Shown here: positions 49,478 to 58,512 of the stretch, in pieces | Numbering within the stretch: position 1 is the stretch's first letter | Layout: each line of letters starts with the position of its first letter | Origin: Parapedobacter pyrenivorans | Lineage (GTDB): Bacteria > Bacteroidota > Bacteroidia > Sphingobacteriales > Sphingobacteriaceae | Assembly (NCBI RefSeq): GCF_014636865.1 | Contig: NZ_BMER01000001.1 | Location: forward strand, 2,344,718 to 2,408,717 | Direction of reading: 5' to 3' | DNA length: 64,000 nt | Made by a program: the position numbers and the translations under genes | Notes under the pieces: model-generated | Seen by the model: only the letters and a program-made list of their open reading frames with translations | Told to the model about the DNA's origin: nothing | Databases searched by the model: none

Positions 49478-51121
49478 ATGAAAAGAATCGTAAGTATTTT
49501 AGTTTGTGTCGTGTTGATGGGCGTGATAGGTGCCGTTGCGAAAGCCGCGGTGCCAAGGCCCAAGATCGTCGTGTGTTTGGTGGTGGATCAAATGCGATGG
49601 GACTACCTGTATCGCTTCCACGACCGCTATCGTGACGGTGGGTTTAAACGACTGTTGGGCGATGGTTTCAGTTGCGATCAAACCCTGATCAGCTACGCGC
49701 CTACCATAACTGGATGTGGGCATGCATCCATATTTACCGGTGCTACGCCAGCCGTCCATGGCATCGTCGGTAACGATTGGCCAGATTTTGAAAAAGGCTA
49801 TTCCGTCAATTGCGTTGGCGATGAAAACGTGTCCTCCGTAGGCTCGGAATCAAAATATGGCAAGGCCTCTCCTCGTAATCTATTGACGACCACGGTCGGC
49901 GATGAACTGAAGATCGCCACCAATTTCCGAAGTAAAGTTGTCGGTATCTCCATCAAAGACCGGGCAGCGATCCTGCCGGCAGGCCATACCGCTGATGCGG
50001 CATTCTGGTTTGACAAGACCAATAATTGTTTTGTTACCAGTACCTATTACATGAATGAGTTACCCGGGTGGGTACAGTCCTTTAACAGCCGGGGGCTTCC
50101 GAAAGAATACCTGAGTCAGGGTTGGCATACGTTATACCCGATTGATTCATACACGCAAAGTACACCGGATGACATGCCGTATGAATCCAGGTTTGCGAAC
50201 GAAAAGCGCCCGGTATTTCCGCATAACCTGGTTGACACGGTAACGGGTTTTGATGTAGGTATCAGTAATACGCCGTTCGGAAACAGTCTACTGCTTGCAT
50301 TTGCCAAGGAAACCATTGATGCGTATCAACTCGGCGGAGGAGAGGACACCGATTTGTTGACCGTTAGTCTATCGTCTCCCGATGCCATCGGTCACCGATT
50401 CGGTCCCAATTCGATTGAAATAGAAGATAATTACCTTCGTCTGGATCGGGATCTGGAAGACTTTTTTACCCACCTGGACCTAACATTCGGAAAGGGCAAC
50501 TACCTGTTTTTTATAACCGCCGATCACGGTGCATCGCAATCGCCGGGATACCTGGCCGCGAATAAACTCCCCTTTGGTTTTCTCAATGAGAAATACCTGC
50601 TCGATTCCATTCAAACCGTAATCCGATCGGAATACGGGCTCGATTCGGCGATACTTGCGAATGCGAATCAGCAGCTTTACCTAAACGACAAAGCGATTTC
50701 CAAGTTAACGGTTTCCAAGGAGGAAATCGCCGACCGCATTGCCGTGTTATTGATGGAAAGTCCGGGCATTACCGAAGCGTTTGTAACGAGCAAACTCGGC
50801 AGCGCCACCTTGGCGGAGCCGATAAAAACCATGATGATCAATGGCTATCATACCAAGCGGGGTGGAGATATCGTATACAGCGTGCGGTCCGGCTGGAAAT
50901 GGGGTTCGATATCCGGCGCATCCCATAGCCATTGGAATGCGTACGACGCACATATTCCGTTGATTTGGATGGGGTGGGGGGTACAGCCCGGCAAGACGAA
51001 CCGGCTTGTTTACAATACAGACATTGCTTCTACGCTCGCTGCGTTGCTCCATATCCAGATGCCCAGCGGGAATGTCGGCAGCGTAATTTATGAGCTGACG
51101 GACCAAAATAAACAAGAATAG
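49478..51121 (+). CDS. pafA: PafA-type alkaline phosphatase
   Basis: Periplasmic phosphomonoesterase of the alkaline phosphatase superfamily, 547 residues. Seen: signal peptide (about 1-25), D37 (VVDQMRWD), nucleophile T78 (APTITGCGH), N99 (VGNDW), and the PafA-specific pair K160 and R162 (SIKDRAAILPAGH), then D302/H306 (PDAIGHRFG), D349/H350 (TADHGAS) and H483 (GASHSHWN). These positions follow the Elizabethkingia PafA set with a one- to three-residue shift. Such enzymes release phosphate from organic esters. It probably shares an operon with the metallophosphatase before it. Confidence 0.92.
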   Translation: MKRIVSILVCVVLMGVIGAVAKAAVPRPKIVVCLVVDQMRWDYLYRFHDRYRDGGFKRLLGDGFSCDQTLISYAPTITGCGHASIFTGATPAVHGIVGNDWPDFEKGYSVNCVGDENVSSVGSESKYGKASPRNLLTTTVGDELKIATNFRSKVVGISIKDRAAILPAGHTADAAFWFDKTNNCFVTSTYYMNELPGWVQSFNSRGLPKEYLSQGWHTLYPIDSYTQSTPDDMPYESRFANEKRPVFPHNLVDTVTGFDVGISNTPFGNSLLLAFAKETIDAYQLGGGEDTDLLTVSLSSPDAIGHRFGPNSIEIEDNYLRLDRDLEDFFTHLDLTFGKGNYLFFITADHGASQSPGYLAANKLPFGFLNEKYLLDSIQTVIRSEYGLDSAILANANQQLYLNDKAISKLTVSKEEIADRIAVLLMESPGITEAFVTSKLGSATLAEPIKTMMINGYHTKRGGDIVYSVRSGWKWGSISGASHSHWNAYDAHIPLIWMGWGVQPGKTNRLVYNTDIASTLAALLHIQMPSGNVGSVIYELTDQNKQE

Positions 51122-51153
51122 AAGGGCGTCAATCGTATAGGCATCAGTTATGA

Positions 51154-51629
51154 ACGAAGAAAATCGATACGAAGCTTTTAGGAACAATTGCCGGAGATGT
51201 CCTTCGGAATACCACCATACTCGAAAAATTTAAAATCATCTACCTATGCACCTTCGGGGGCATCCTTGTAATGCTGGGCCTCATATGGGGTTTGAACTTT
51301 CCCATTAACAAACATATGTGGTCCAGCTCCTTTATTTTATTGACGGGCGGCATGGCTTTTCTGATACTGGCTTCGTTTTATGGGATTATTGATATACTTC
51401 GTTACCGGAGGTGGTGCTTCTTCTTTGAGGTCATTGGCACCAACTCGATCGTCGTATATATGGCCTATCATCTCATCGATTTCAATTATACCTCCAAGTT
51501 GTTGTTTGAAGGGATATATATGAATTTTAATGAGAAATGGCATCCTGTTTTAACGCATTAGGGTCTTTAGCGCTGGTTTGGCTACTACTCTATTTTCTAT
51601 ATCGGAACCGGATTTTCGTAAAAGTATAG
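51154..51629 (+). pseudogene. DUF5009-type membrane acyltransferase, truncated and frameshifted remnant
   Basis: The last about 155 codons of a DUF5009/heparan N-acetyltransferase-like gene. Seen: KLLGTIAGDVLRNTTILEKF, GLIWGLNFPINKHMWSSSF, YGIIDILRYRRWCFFFEVIGTNSIVVYMAYHLIDF in one frame, then, after a probable one-base loss in the T run at 51548-51551, ALGSLALVWLLLYFLYRNRIFVKV and a stop at 51627-51629. It aligns with the C-terminus of the intact gene at 58513 (IYGMNSILAYILFSIVDF and FFDRNRVYLKV). The first about 220 codons are missing. If the shift were a sequencing error the gene would still be truncated. Confidence 0.82.
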
Positions 51630-51757
51630 ACCAAAAATCCCCTTGATTTGTGACATCGGAATTAGAAGATAACTTCTGAAAAGAATCCGGCAACATCGTA
51701 TAAAAACCACCGGGTTATTAGCGGGATTTTTGTGTACCGATTTACAACATCTTAACT
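51630..51757. other. Intergenic region before the SusC-like gene
   Basis: 128 bases after the pseudogene with no gene and no convincing TAnnTTTG promoter. A regulated or non-housekeeping promoter is possible. Confidence 0.4.
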
Positions 51758-54700
51758 ATGATGACTTTTAAAAAAGCGACCCATGCGCGAAGCGGAGTCC
51801 TGCCGGGTGCCAGACTTTCGTTTGCCTGTATTTTCCTGTTGATTTTCTTGACCGCCAATGCTACTAAGCGAAGTGTTCATGAGCGCCCAACGTACGGAGA
51901 GGTTCCGGTACAGGAATATCGGGTGAGAGGTAGCGTACACAACGCTAAATCCGAACCGTTGGAAGGTGTTTCGATCAAAGTAAAAGACAGTAATGCCTCC
52001 ACGAGCAGTAATAGCAACGGAGAATTCGAACTGAACGTTTCCGCACGACCTGCCACATTGATCATATCTTACGTGGGATACGAGGTGCACGAGGTACTAT
52101 ACACAGGGCAGGACTTCCTGGCGATCGTGTTGACGGAAGCGAACCAGAACCTGGATGAGGTTGTAGTTACGGCTCTAGGCATTAAGAAAGAAGCAAAGTC
52201 ATTGGCCTATGCAGTGACTAAGGTAGCGGGAGATGAGTTTGAAAAGAACAGAAATGTAAACTTTGCCAACTCATTAAGTGGTCGGGTGGCCGGTGTTAAC
52301 GTAGTGAGCACCGGGAATGGCCCTGGGGGCTCAAGTCGGGTAACGATCCGGGGGAATACCTCCATTTCCGGCGATAATCAGCCGTTGTATATTATCAATG
52401 GCATGCCCATGGATAATTCGCAGTTTGGTAGTACGAATACCGTGTCTCCGGATTGGGGTGACAATATGTCGAGTATTAATGCGGACGATATCGAAGAGAT
52501 ATCGGTACTGAAAGGAGCAACCGCCGCCGCGTTATATGGCTCCCGGGCAAAGAACGGGGCGATCATCATTGTGACCAAGTCCGGGAAAGACCAACAAGGG
52601 ATCGGAATCAGTGTGAACTCCAATACGACCTTTGAAGTGCCCTTTTTTTTATGGGAAATCCAGGATGAGTATGGTCAGGGTTACGGCGGTTTCCGTCCGG
52701 CAAGCATGCAAGATGCGGCCAACCACGGCCAAAATCACTGGGGTGAAAAATACGATGGGAAAATGACCATACAACTGGATGGCGTGGAAAGACCCTATTC
52801 CTTTGTGAAAGACAGGGTGCTTGAAGACTTCTATCAGGTGGGGAGCACCACAAACAATAATGTTTCTTTCAGTAAGGGACATGAAAACGGTTCTTTTCGG
52901 CTCTCGTACACGAATTTAAGGAACAATGCAATTGTCGATAATTCAGGACTTCAACGGAACAACCTCAGTTTGGGGTTGCAACAAAATCTGACGAAAAAGG
53001 TCTCCATCGGTGCCAATATCGACTATGTTAAAGAAAAAGCGAACAACCGCCTGATTACGTCGGGTGGACGTGCGAGTATGACGAGTACCATCCTTTGGGT
53101 AAATAGCAATATGCCTACCGAAGCGCTATCACCGGGGTTTGATGAACACTTTCAGGAAAAAGCGCTGGGAACCGACCTGAATGCAACAAATCCCTATTTT
53201 GTGTTGAACCGGATGAAGAATAACTCCGATAAGGATCGGTACTTAACGACCGCCAACATACGCTGGGAAATATGGGATTGGCTGTATGTGCAGGGTCGGG
53301 TTGGGCAGGATTACTATGGCGTGACCAATACAAATCTTATTCCCGATGGAACGGGTTTTCTTAAAAACGGGGAAATACAGCAACGAAATATCTCGTTTTG
53401 GGAACGCAACTTCGAAGGAATTATCGGGATCGATAAGAAATGGAGTGATTATTCGCTGACCGTGAACGCCGGTGGGAACCTCATGTCGCAGAAAAGAAGT
53501 ACCACGGATGTGGATGCATTTGGCTTCGTTGTCCCGCAGTTGCACGTGATCAATAATACGTCCGATCGTCAGACAATCACGGGCCTCTATCGAAAGAAGA
53601 TCAATTCGCTGTTTGCTACCACCGAATTCGGGTACAGAGATTTTCTTTACCTGAATCTTACCGGGAGAAACGACTGGTTTTCAACCTTGAATCCGAAATC
53701 GAACAACTATTTTTATCCATCGGCAGGCGTCAGCTTTGTATTCTCCGAGGCGCTGAGAATGCCTTCTCAACTAAATTTTGGTAAATTAAGGGTGGCTTAT
53801 GCCTCCGTGGGCGGAGACACCGATCCGTACCTACTGAACCTGACCTATGGACTGCAGTCATACTCCTACGACGGCAAATCACTGGGAAAAATCAATCAGG
53901 AGAATGTGCCCAATGAAAACCTGCGGCCGCTGAGTGTGGCGGAGTTTGAAGTGGGATTGGACGTGAAAATGTTCAATAGCCGACTGGGCTTGGATGTGGC
54001 ATGGTACCACAAACGGACAACAAACGATATTGCCATCGAGACGATCTCTTCGACAAGTGGATATCAGGGGATGTCGGTGAATGTCGGCGAAATAGAAAAT
54101 AAAGGTTGGGAGCTTTTACTTACGGGCAAACCGCTGAACAAAGGAAATCTCAGATGGGATGTCGCAGCAAATTTTGCGTATAATAAAAGCAAGGTGTTGA
54201 AAATATCCAATGCTTCAAAGGAGTTGGTGCTGGAATCGGTAACCCGGGGCTGGATTAAGCATATTGAAGGAATGGAATATTCGCAGATTGTGGGGAGATC
54301 GGTACTGAAGGACGAAGATGGTAAAGATATCATTGATGCGACGGGGCTGCCTATTGTACCCGTGGATGTCGTGCCTTTTGGTTCGGGTATCCATAAATAT
54401 ACCGTGGGGCTTACCAATACGTTCAGTTATAAATCGTTTGCGCTTTCTTTCCTGATCGATTCAAAGTTTGATGCTAAAATATATTCCGGACTGAATTACG
54501 ATCTCGATCACCGGGGAATGTCTTGGGGATCGCTTTTGGGAAGGGCCGATGGCGCTACGTTGGATGGCGTTACCGAGGATGGTCAGGTGAATACGGTGCA
54601 TGTATCTGCCGATCGGGTAAACAACCGGGCGATTGTTGTCAGGCGAAGAGATGCGTTGGATGATTACTTGTACGATGCAAGTTTCATCAAGCTACGCAAT

Positions 54701-54922
54701 TTTGCGTTGACCTACAACCTGCCCCAACGCCTCTGTGATAAAATCGGATACCTCAAGGGGGCAAGCCTTTCGTTTGTCGGTAACAACGCACTCATCCTCC
54801 TGAAGCATACGCCGGGTATGGACCCCGAAACGAATTTCAGTGCAGGAAACGCACAGGGTTATGCAAATTCCGCACTGCCCCCAACCCGCAGTTTTGGTTT
54901 CAATTTAGCTGTTAAGTTTTAA
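51758..54922 (+). CDS. SusC/RagA-type TonB-linked outer membrane transporter
   Basis: Outer-membrane TonB-dependent channel that imports oligomers with its SusD partner, 1054 residues. Seen: signal region, an N-terminal carboxypeptidase-regulatory-like domain (about 50-135) with VRGSVHNAKSEPLEGVSIKVKDSNAST, the TonB-box-like LDEVVVTALG, a plug with SLSGRVAGVNVVSTGNGPGGSSRVTIRGNTSI and DIEEISVLKGATAAALYGSRAKNGAIIIVTKSG, and a beta-barrel ending in PPTRSFGFNLAVKF. Substrate is inferred from its operon. It is followed by susD after 11 bases. Confidence 0.94.
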   Translation: MMTFKKATHARSGVLPGARLSFACIFLLIFLTANATKRSVHERPTYGEVPVQEYRVRGSVHNAKSEPLEGVSIKVKDSNASTSSNSNGEFELNVSARPATLIISYVGYEVHEVLYTGQDFLAIVLTEANQNLDEVVVTALGIKKEAKSLAYAVTKVAGDEFEKNRNVNFANSLSGRVAGVNVVSTGNGPGGSSRVTIRGNTSISGDNQPLYIINGMPMDNSQFGSTNTVSPDWGDNMSSINADDIEEISVLKGATAAALYGSRAKNGAIIIVTKSGKDQQGIGISVNSNTTFEVPFFLWEIQDEYGQGYGGFRPASMQDAANHGQNHWGEKYDGKMTIQLDGVERPYSFVKDRVLEDFYQVGSTTNNNVSFSKGHENGSFRLSYTNLRNNAIVDNSGLQRNNLSLGLQQNLTKKVSIGANIDYVKEKANNRLITSGGRASMTSTILWVNSNMPTEALSPGFDEHFQEKALGTDLNATNPYFVLNRMKNNSDKDRYLTTANIRWEIWDWLYVQGRVGQDYYGVTNTNLIPDGTGFLKNGEIQQRNISFWERNFEGIIGIDKKWSDYSLTVNAGGNLMSQKRSTTDVDAFGFVVPQLHVINNTSDRQTITGLYRKKINSLFATTEFGYRDFLYLNLTGRNDWFSTLNPKSNNYFYPSAGVSFVFSEALRMPSQLNFGKLRVAYASVGGDTDPYLLNLTYGLQSYSYDGKSLGKINQENVPNENLRPLSVAEFEVGLDVKMFNSRLGLDVAWYHKRTTNDIAIETISSTSGYQGMSVNVGEIENKGWELLLTGKPLNKGNLRWDVAANFAYNKSKVLKISNASKELVLESVTRGWIKHIEGMEYSQIVGRSVLKDEDGKDIIDATGLPIVPVDVVPFGSGIHKYTVGLTNTFSYKSFALSFLIDSKFDAKIYSGLNYDLDHRGMSWGSLLGRADGATLDGVTEDGQVNTVHVSADRVNNRAIVVRRRDALDDYLYDASFIKLRNFALTYNLPQRLCDKIGYLKGASLSFVGNNALILLKHTPGMDPETNFSAGNAQGYANSALPPTRSFGFNLAVKF

Positions 54923-54933
54923 ATTAAGTGATC

Positions 54934-56505
54934 ATGAGAACATATAAAGCAGGTATCGCGACCTTATTTTTTATCACTTTATTGGCAGCCTGTGATAAAG
55001 GATTTGAAAAGTTGAATCAGGATCCGAATGCAGTAACGAGCGACCGGTTTGATCCCGCTTACCTATTAGCATCGGCACAACTTCAGACGGCGAAGTATGA
55101 AGGCGAAGTGACCGGCAGTCTCTATTATGGTGAAGGCTTTGTTCAGCATTTTGCCTCGTTGAGTAATGTGGGGATATTTAATTTCCATGGGGATAAATAT
55201 GTGTTTCACAAAGGCAATAATGAGGCCCTGTGGTTTGCGTCGTATGAAATCGTCAAGTTACTACAGGATATCATACAGCATACGCAGGAGGTAGCTGAAT
55301 ATAATAACCTTTTGCAAATGAGCAGAATATGGAGGGCAGTTGTTTTCCATCGCCTCACGGACATGTATGGGGATGTTCCCTACTCGGAAGCGGGGCTCGC
55401 TCTTTACCAGCATATTTATAAACCCAAATACGACTCTCAAAAAGCAATATATGAAGACATGCTGGTTGAACTGGATGATGCCGCGGCTAAACTGAATCCA
55501 GACATGCCGCTGTATCCCTCAGCAGATATCGTGTATAACGGCGATATCCAAAAATGGAAAAAGCTCAGTTACGCAATGATGCTGCGGTTAGGGATGCGGC
55601 TGTCGAAAGTGGAACCGGAAAACGCCAAGACCTGGGTACAGAAGGCTTTTGATGGCGGTGTGTTTGAATCAAACGACGACAACTTGTTTATCAAGGGTAC
55701 AGACCCCGATGGCACCATCGAAGCACTCAGCAACGCCGATAGCTGGATATTGAGCGTATCTTCCCGCGAAGCGGGAAAAATCAGCAAAACCTTCTTCGAT
55801 TTTCTGAAAAGCCATGACGACCCGAGACTGAAACACACGGTAGCGGTCTACACAAATCCAACAGACGTAAGAACAAAGAATACAGATCCCGCTATTCAGA
55901 AGGGGCTTCCAAATGGATTGGATCGGAACACGCTGATGGCTGATCCAAGCTACGACCCGAATGCGCCCGGGCAGGAGCATCAATATTCTGGCATTAATAG
56001 GGATGTATATGGAAAGCTGGATGGTCCACGGATGTTTATCACGCATGGGGAAGTCGCATTATTGCTGGCAGAGGCGTCCGCCAGAGGTTGGATAACCGGA
56101 AATCCAGCGCAATATTATGAGACTGGTGTACGATCTGCCATGAAAAACCTCAGCATATATGATCCGTCGGCATTTATTTCTGACACCGAAATCAATGCGT
56201 ATCTAGCACAAAATCCGTTTGTAGGAACGCAGGACCTACAAGCTGCGTTGGAGCAGATCAATACCCAATACTGGGCAGCAACATTTCTGAATGGATACGA
56301 AGCGTTTGCGAATGTAAGAAGGTCGGGTTATCCAAAATTAATTCCGGTGAATTATCCCGACAATGAAACAGGTGGATTATTTCCAAGAAGGCTGAGGTAT
56401 CCGGAAAATGAAGCGGTACTGAACACCGATCATTATAAGGAGGCAGTTGCCAGACAGGGCGCAGACAATTACATCACACGGCTTTGGTGGGATAAGGAAG
56501 ACTGA
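54934..56505 (+). CDS. SusD/RagB-type nutrient-binding lipoprotein
   Basis: Surface lipoprotein that caps the SusC channel, 523 residues. Seen: lipobox TLLAACDKGF (Cys about 20), FEKLNQDPNAVTSDRFDPAYLLASAQLQ, an alpha-helical TPR-rich body, WRAVVFHRLTDMYGDVPYSEA and LNGYEAFANVRRSGYPKLIPV. It resembles the SusD_2 subgroup. ATG at 54934 preferred over GTG at 54928. The stop overlaps the next start (TGATG), so translation is coupled. Confidence 0.92.
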   Translation: MRTYKAGIATLFFITLLAACDKGFEKLNQDPNAVTSDRFDPAYLLASAQLQTAKYEGEVTGSLYYGEGFVQHFASLSNVGIFNFHGDKYVFHKGNNEALWFASYEIVKLLQDIIQHTQEVAEYNNLLQMSRIWRAVVFHRLTDMYGDVPYSEAGLALYQHIYKPKYDSQKAIYEDMLVELDDAAAKLNPDMPLYPSADIVYNGDIQKWKKLSYAMMLRLGMRLSKVEPENAKTWVQKAFDGGVFESNDDNLFIKGTDPDGTIEALSNADSWILSVSSREAGKISKTFFDFLKSHDDPRLKHTVAVYTNPTDVRTKNTDPAIQKGLPNGLDRNTLMADPSYDPNAPGQEHQYSGINRDVYGKLDGPRMFITHGEVALLLAEASARGWITGNPAQYYETGVRSAMKNLSIYDPSAFISDTEINAYLAQNPFVGTQDLQAALEQINTQYWAATFLNGYEAFANVRRSGYPKLIPVNYPDNETGGLFPRRLRYPENEAVLNTDHYKEAVARQGADNYITRLWWDKED

Positions 56506-57554
56506 TGGAAGGTAAACTTATTAACGATACCTGTTCGAGACGGGCTTTCATAAAAGGTTCATTCACTTTGGGCATGACGGGGCTGATCGGCGTGAATACC
56601 GATTTGTTGCCGATACCCCGTACCGTTGAACCCGTGCTGATTCCGGTGATGCTTACACCCTTCCATAAGGACCTCTCCGTAGATACGTATTGCTTGGAAA
56701 AGTTAATCGAATTTTACAAGCAATCAGGTGCAGGAGGATTCTTTGCAAATTGCCTGAGCAGTGAGATGTATCAATTGAACCGGAATGAACAATTGAATAT
56801 CGCCGCGATAACCGCGAAACGTGCGGGAAATGATATTCCGGTGGTTGCTACAGGTTCTTTCGGTGAAAAATTGGAAGATAGAATCGAATGTACAAAGCAA
56901 ATGGCCGAAACCGGGGTAGATGCCGTCGTGTTGATTACCAGCCACTTTGCGGAGAAAGAACAAGATGCCCGGATTTTTCTTGACCACGTGCTCGCCCTGG
57001 TGGATCGGACACCGGGCATTCCATTGGGTACTTACGAATGTCCAACTCCGTACAAGCGGCTTCTTTCCACGTGGGCGTTCCGGACGCTTAATGAAACCCG
57101 GCGGTTCACTTACCACAAAGATACATCGGAAGATATCGAGCAGCTTACTCAAAAAATTGAGATAAGCAGGGGCGGCTCATACAACGTATTTAATGCACAT
57201 TCGGGAACGGCAGTATCGTTTATTCAAAGGGGCGGAAGCGGCTTGTCCCCGATAGCAGGCAATTTTTTTCCCGAGATATTTTCCTGGATATGTGAGCATG
57301 CCAATAAGCCTGACCAGTCTGCGCAGCTCGAATACATGCAACAGGAATTGATACGTGCGGAGAAAATCGTATCCTTAAAGTACCCGTTGAGCGCAAAGTA
57401 CTTTCTTCGAAAACGCGGGCTGCCTATCCAGCTAAATAGTAGGGTGCCACGGGAGGAACTGACTAAAACCGAAGTAGCAGCTTTGGATGGGTTGTATGGT
57501 GAATTCGAAGTGTGGTGCAACGATCTGGGGATATCCCCTGCAAGATTGATATAA
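56505..57554 (+). CDS. Exported dihydrodipicolinate synthase/N-acetylneuraminate lyase-family protein with Tat signal
   Basis: Class I aldolase-like TIM barrel, 349 residues. Seen: a twin-arginine signal (SRRAFIKGSFTLGMTGLIG, about 9-28), then VLIPVMLTPFHKDLSVD, GAGGFFANCLSSEMYQLNRNE (usually GTTGE in DHDPS, here NCLSSE), VVATGSF, GVDAVVLITSHF, PLGTYECPTPYKR with the catalytic Tyr, and FTYHKDTSED, where the Lys should form the Schiff base. Canonical DapA and NanA are cytoplasmic, so export is unusual and suggests a lyase or aldolase for sugar acids in the periplasm. Coupled to susD. Confidence 0.82.
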   Translation: MEGKLINDTCSRRAFIKGSFTLGMTGLIGVNTDLLPIPRTVEPVLIPVMLTPFHKDLSVDTYCLEKLIEFYKQSGAGGFFANCLSSEMYQLNRNEQLNIAAITAKRAGNDIPVVATGSFGEKLEDRIECTKQMAETGVDAVVLITSHFAEKEQDARIFLDHVLALVDRTPGIPLGTYECPTPYKRLLSTWAFRTLNETRRFTYHKDTSEDIEQLTQKIEISRGGSYNVFNAHSGTAVSFIQRGGSGLSPIAGNFFPEIFSWICEHANKPDQSAQLEYMQQELIRAEKIVSLKYPLSAKYFLRKRGLPIQLNSRVPREELTKTEVAALDGLYGEFEVWCNDLGISPARLI

Positions 57555-57567
57555 AAGTAATCGAGAC

Positions 57568-58503
57568 ATGTCGAACGTTAATTTGAATTGGTTTGGTCTG
57601 ATGATGGTGTTGTGTGTTTTTGCCAATTGTGGAAATCAGCAAGCTGGCGATGTAGAACAACGGTTTCCAAAGGAGATGGTGGCGTTTGCTCCTTATTCAG
57701 ATCGTTCATTGTTTTCCGGGACGGATTCTTCCACGTGGGATAAGCATATCCGGGAACGCGGATTTATCCTATACGATGATGGACTATACAAAATATGGTA
57801 TACGGGTTATAATCCTGATCGTTCTGCGCTTAAATTCCTGGGGTATGCCACCTCCGATGATGGAATACGCTGGGAGCGCTATTCAGAAAACCCCATATAT
57901 AGTGAAAGATGGACAGAGGATGTGTTTGTGCTGAAGGATCAGGGCCTATATTACCTATTTGCTGAAGGAAAGGACGATGTTGCCCATTTACTTACCTCAA
58001 CAGATGGAATTCAATGGGAATCGCGAGGAGATTTAACAATCCAATCAGTAGCGGGAGACACCATACCTGCTCCTTATGGAACACCCACGGTGTTTATCAA
58101 GGATGGTACATGGCACTTGTTTTATGAACGGGTAGATGCTGCTATTTGGGTAGCTACTTCGGTCGATAAACTGCACTGGCGTAACATCCAAGACGAACCG
58201 GTATTGATACCGGGACCGGAGGATTACGACAAAGGAGCAGTTGCCGCGAATCAAATCATTGAATTTGACGGAAAGTATTACCTGTATTACCACGCCACGT
58301 CAAATCCGGATTGGAATAAGGGAGGAAGCCCCGTCCATTGGAATTCCAATGTAGCCATGTCCGAAGATCTAATAAAGTGGAAAAAATATCCAAATAACCC
58401 ACTGGTCGAAAACAACGAGTCCAGCCCGGTTACGGTGTGGGATGGGCGGCGGCCCAAGTTGTATACGATGCACAAAAATATGCATCTTTATCTTCCTAAA
58501 TAA
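57568..58503 (+). CDS. Five-bladed beta-propeller glycosidase-like lipoprotein (GH43/GH32/GH117-like fold)
   Basis: Predicted exported glycan-active enzyme, 311 residues. Seen: a lipobox-like VFANCGN (Cys about 21), then repeated blade motifs: LYDDGLYKIWYTGYNPDRSALKFLGYATSDDGIRWERYSENPIY, VFVLKDQGLYYLFAEGKD, TVFIKDGTWHLFYERVD and IIEFDGKYYLYYHATSN, each with the W.Y/F..Y core of GH43/GH32/GH117 propellers. The catalytic acids cannot be assigned by eye. Probably acts on the imported or surface-bound sugar of this SusCD operon. Confidence 0.7.
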   Translation: MSNVNLNWFGLMMVLCVFANCGNQQAGDVEQRFPKEMVAFAPYSDRSLFSGTDSSTWDKHIRERGFILYDDGLYKIWYTGYNPDRSALKFLGYATSDDGIRWERYSENPIYSERWTEDVFVLKDQGLYYLFAEGKDDVAHLLTSTDGIQWESRGDLTIQSVAGDTIPAPYGTPTVFIKDGTWHLFYERVDAAIWVATSVDKLHWRNIQDEPVLIPGPEDYDKGAVAANQIIEFDGKYYLYYHATSNPDWNKGGSPVHWNSNVAMSEDLIKWKKYPNNPLVENNESSPVTVWDGRRPKLYTMHKNMHLYLPK

Positions 58504-58512
58504 ACTTAATGT

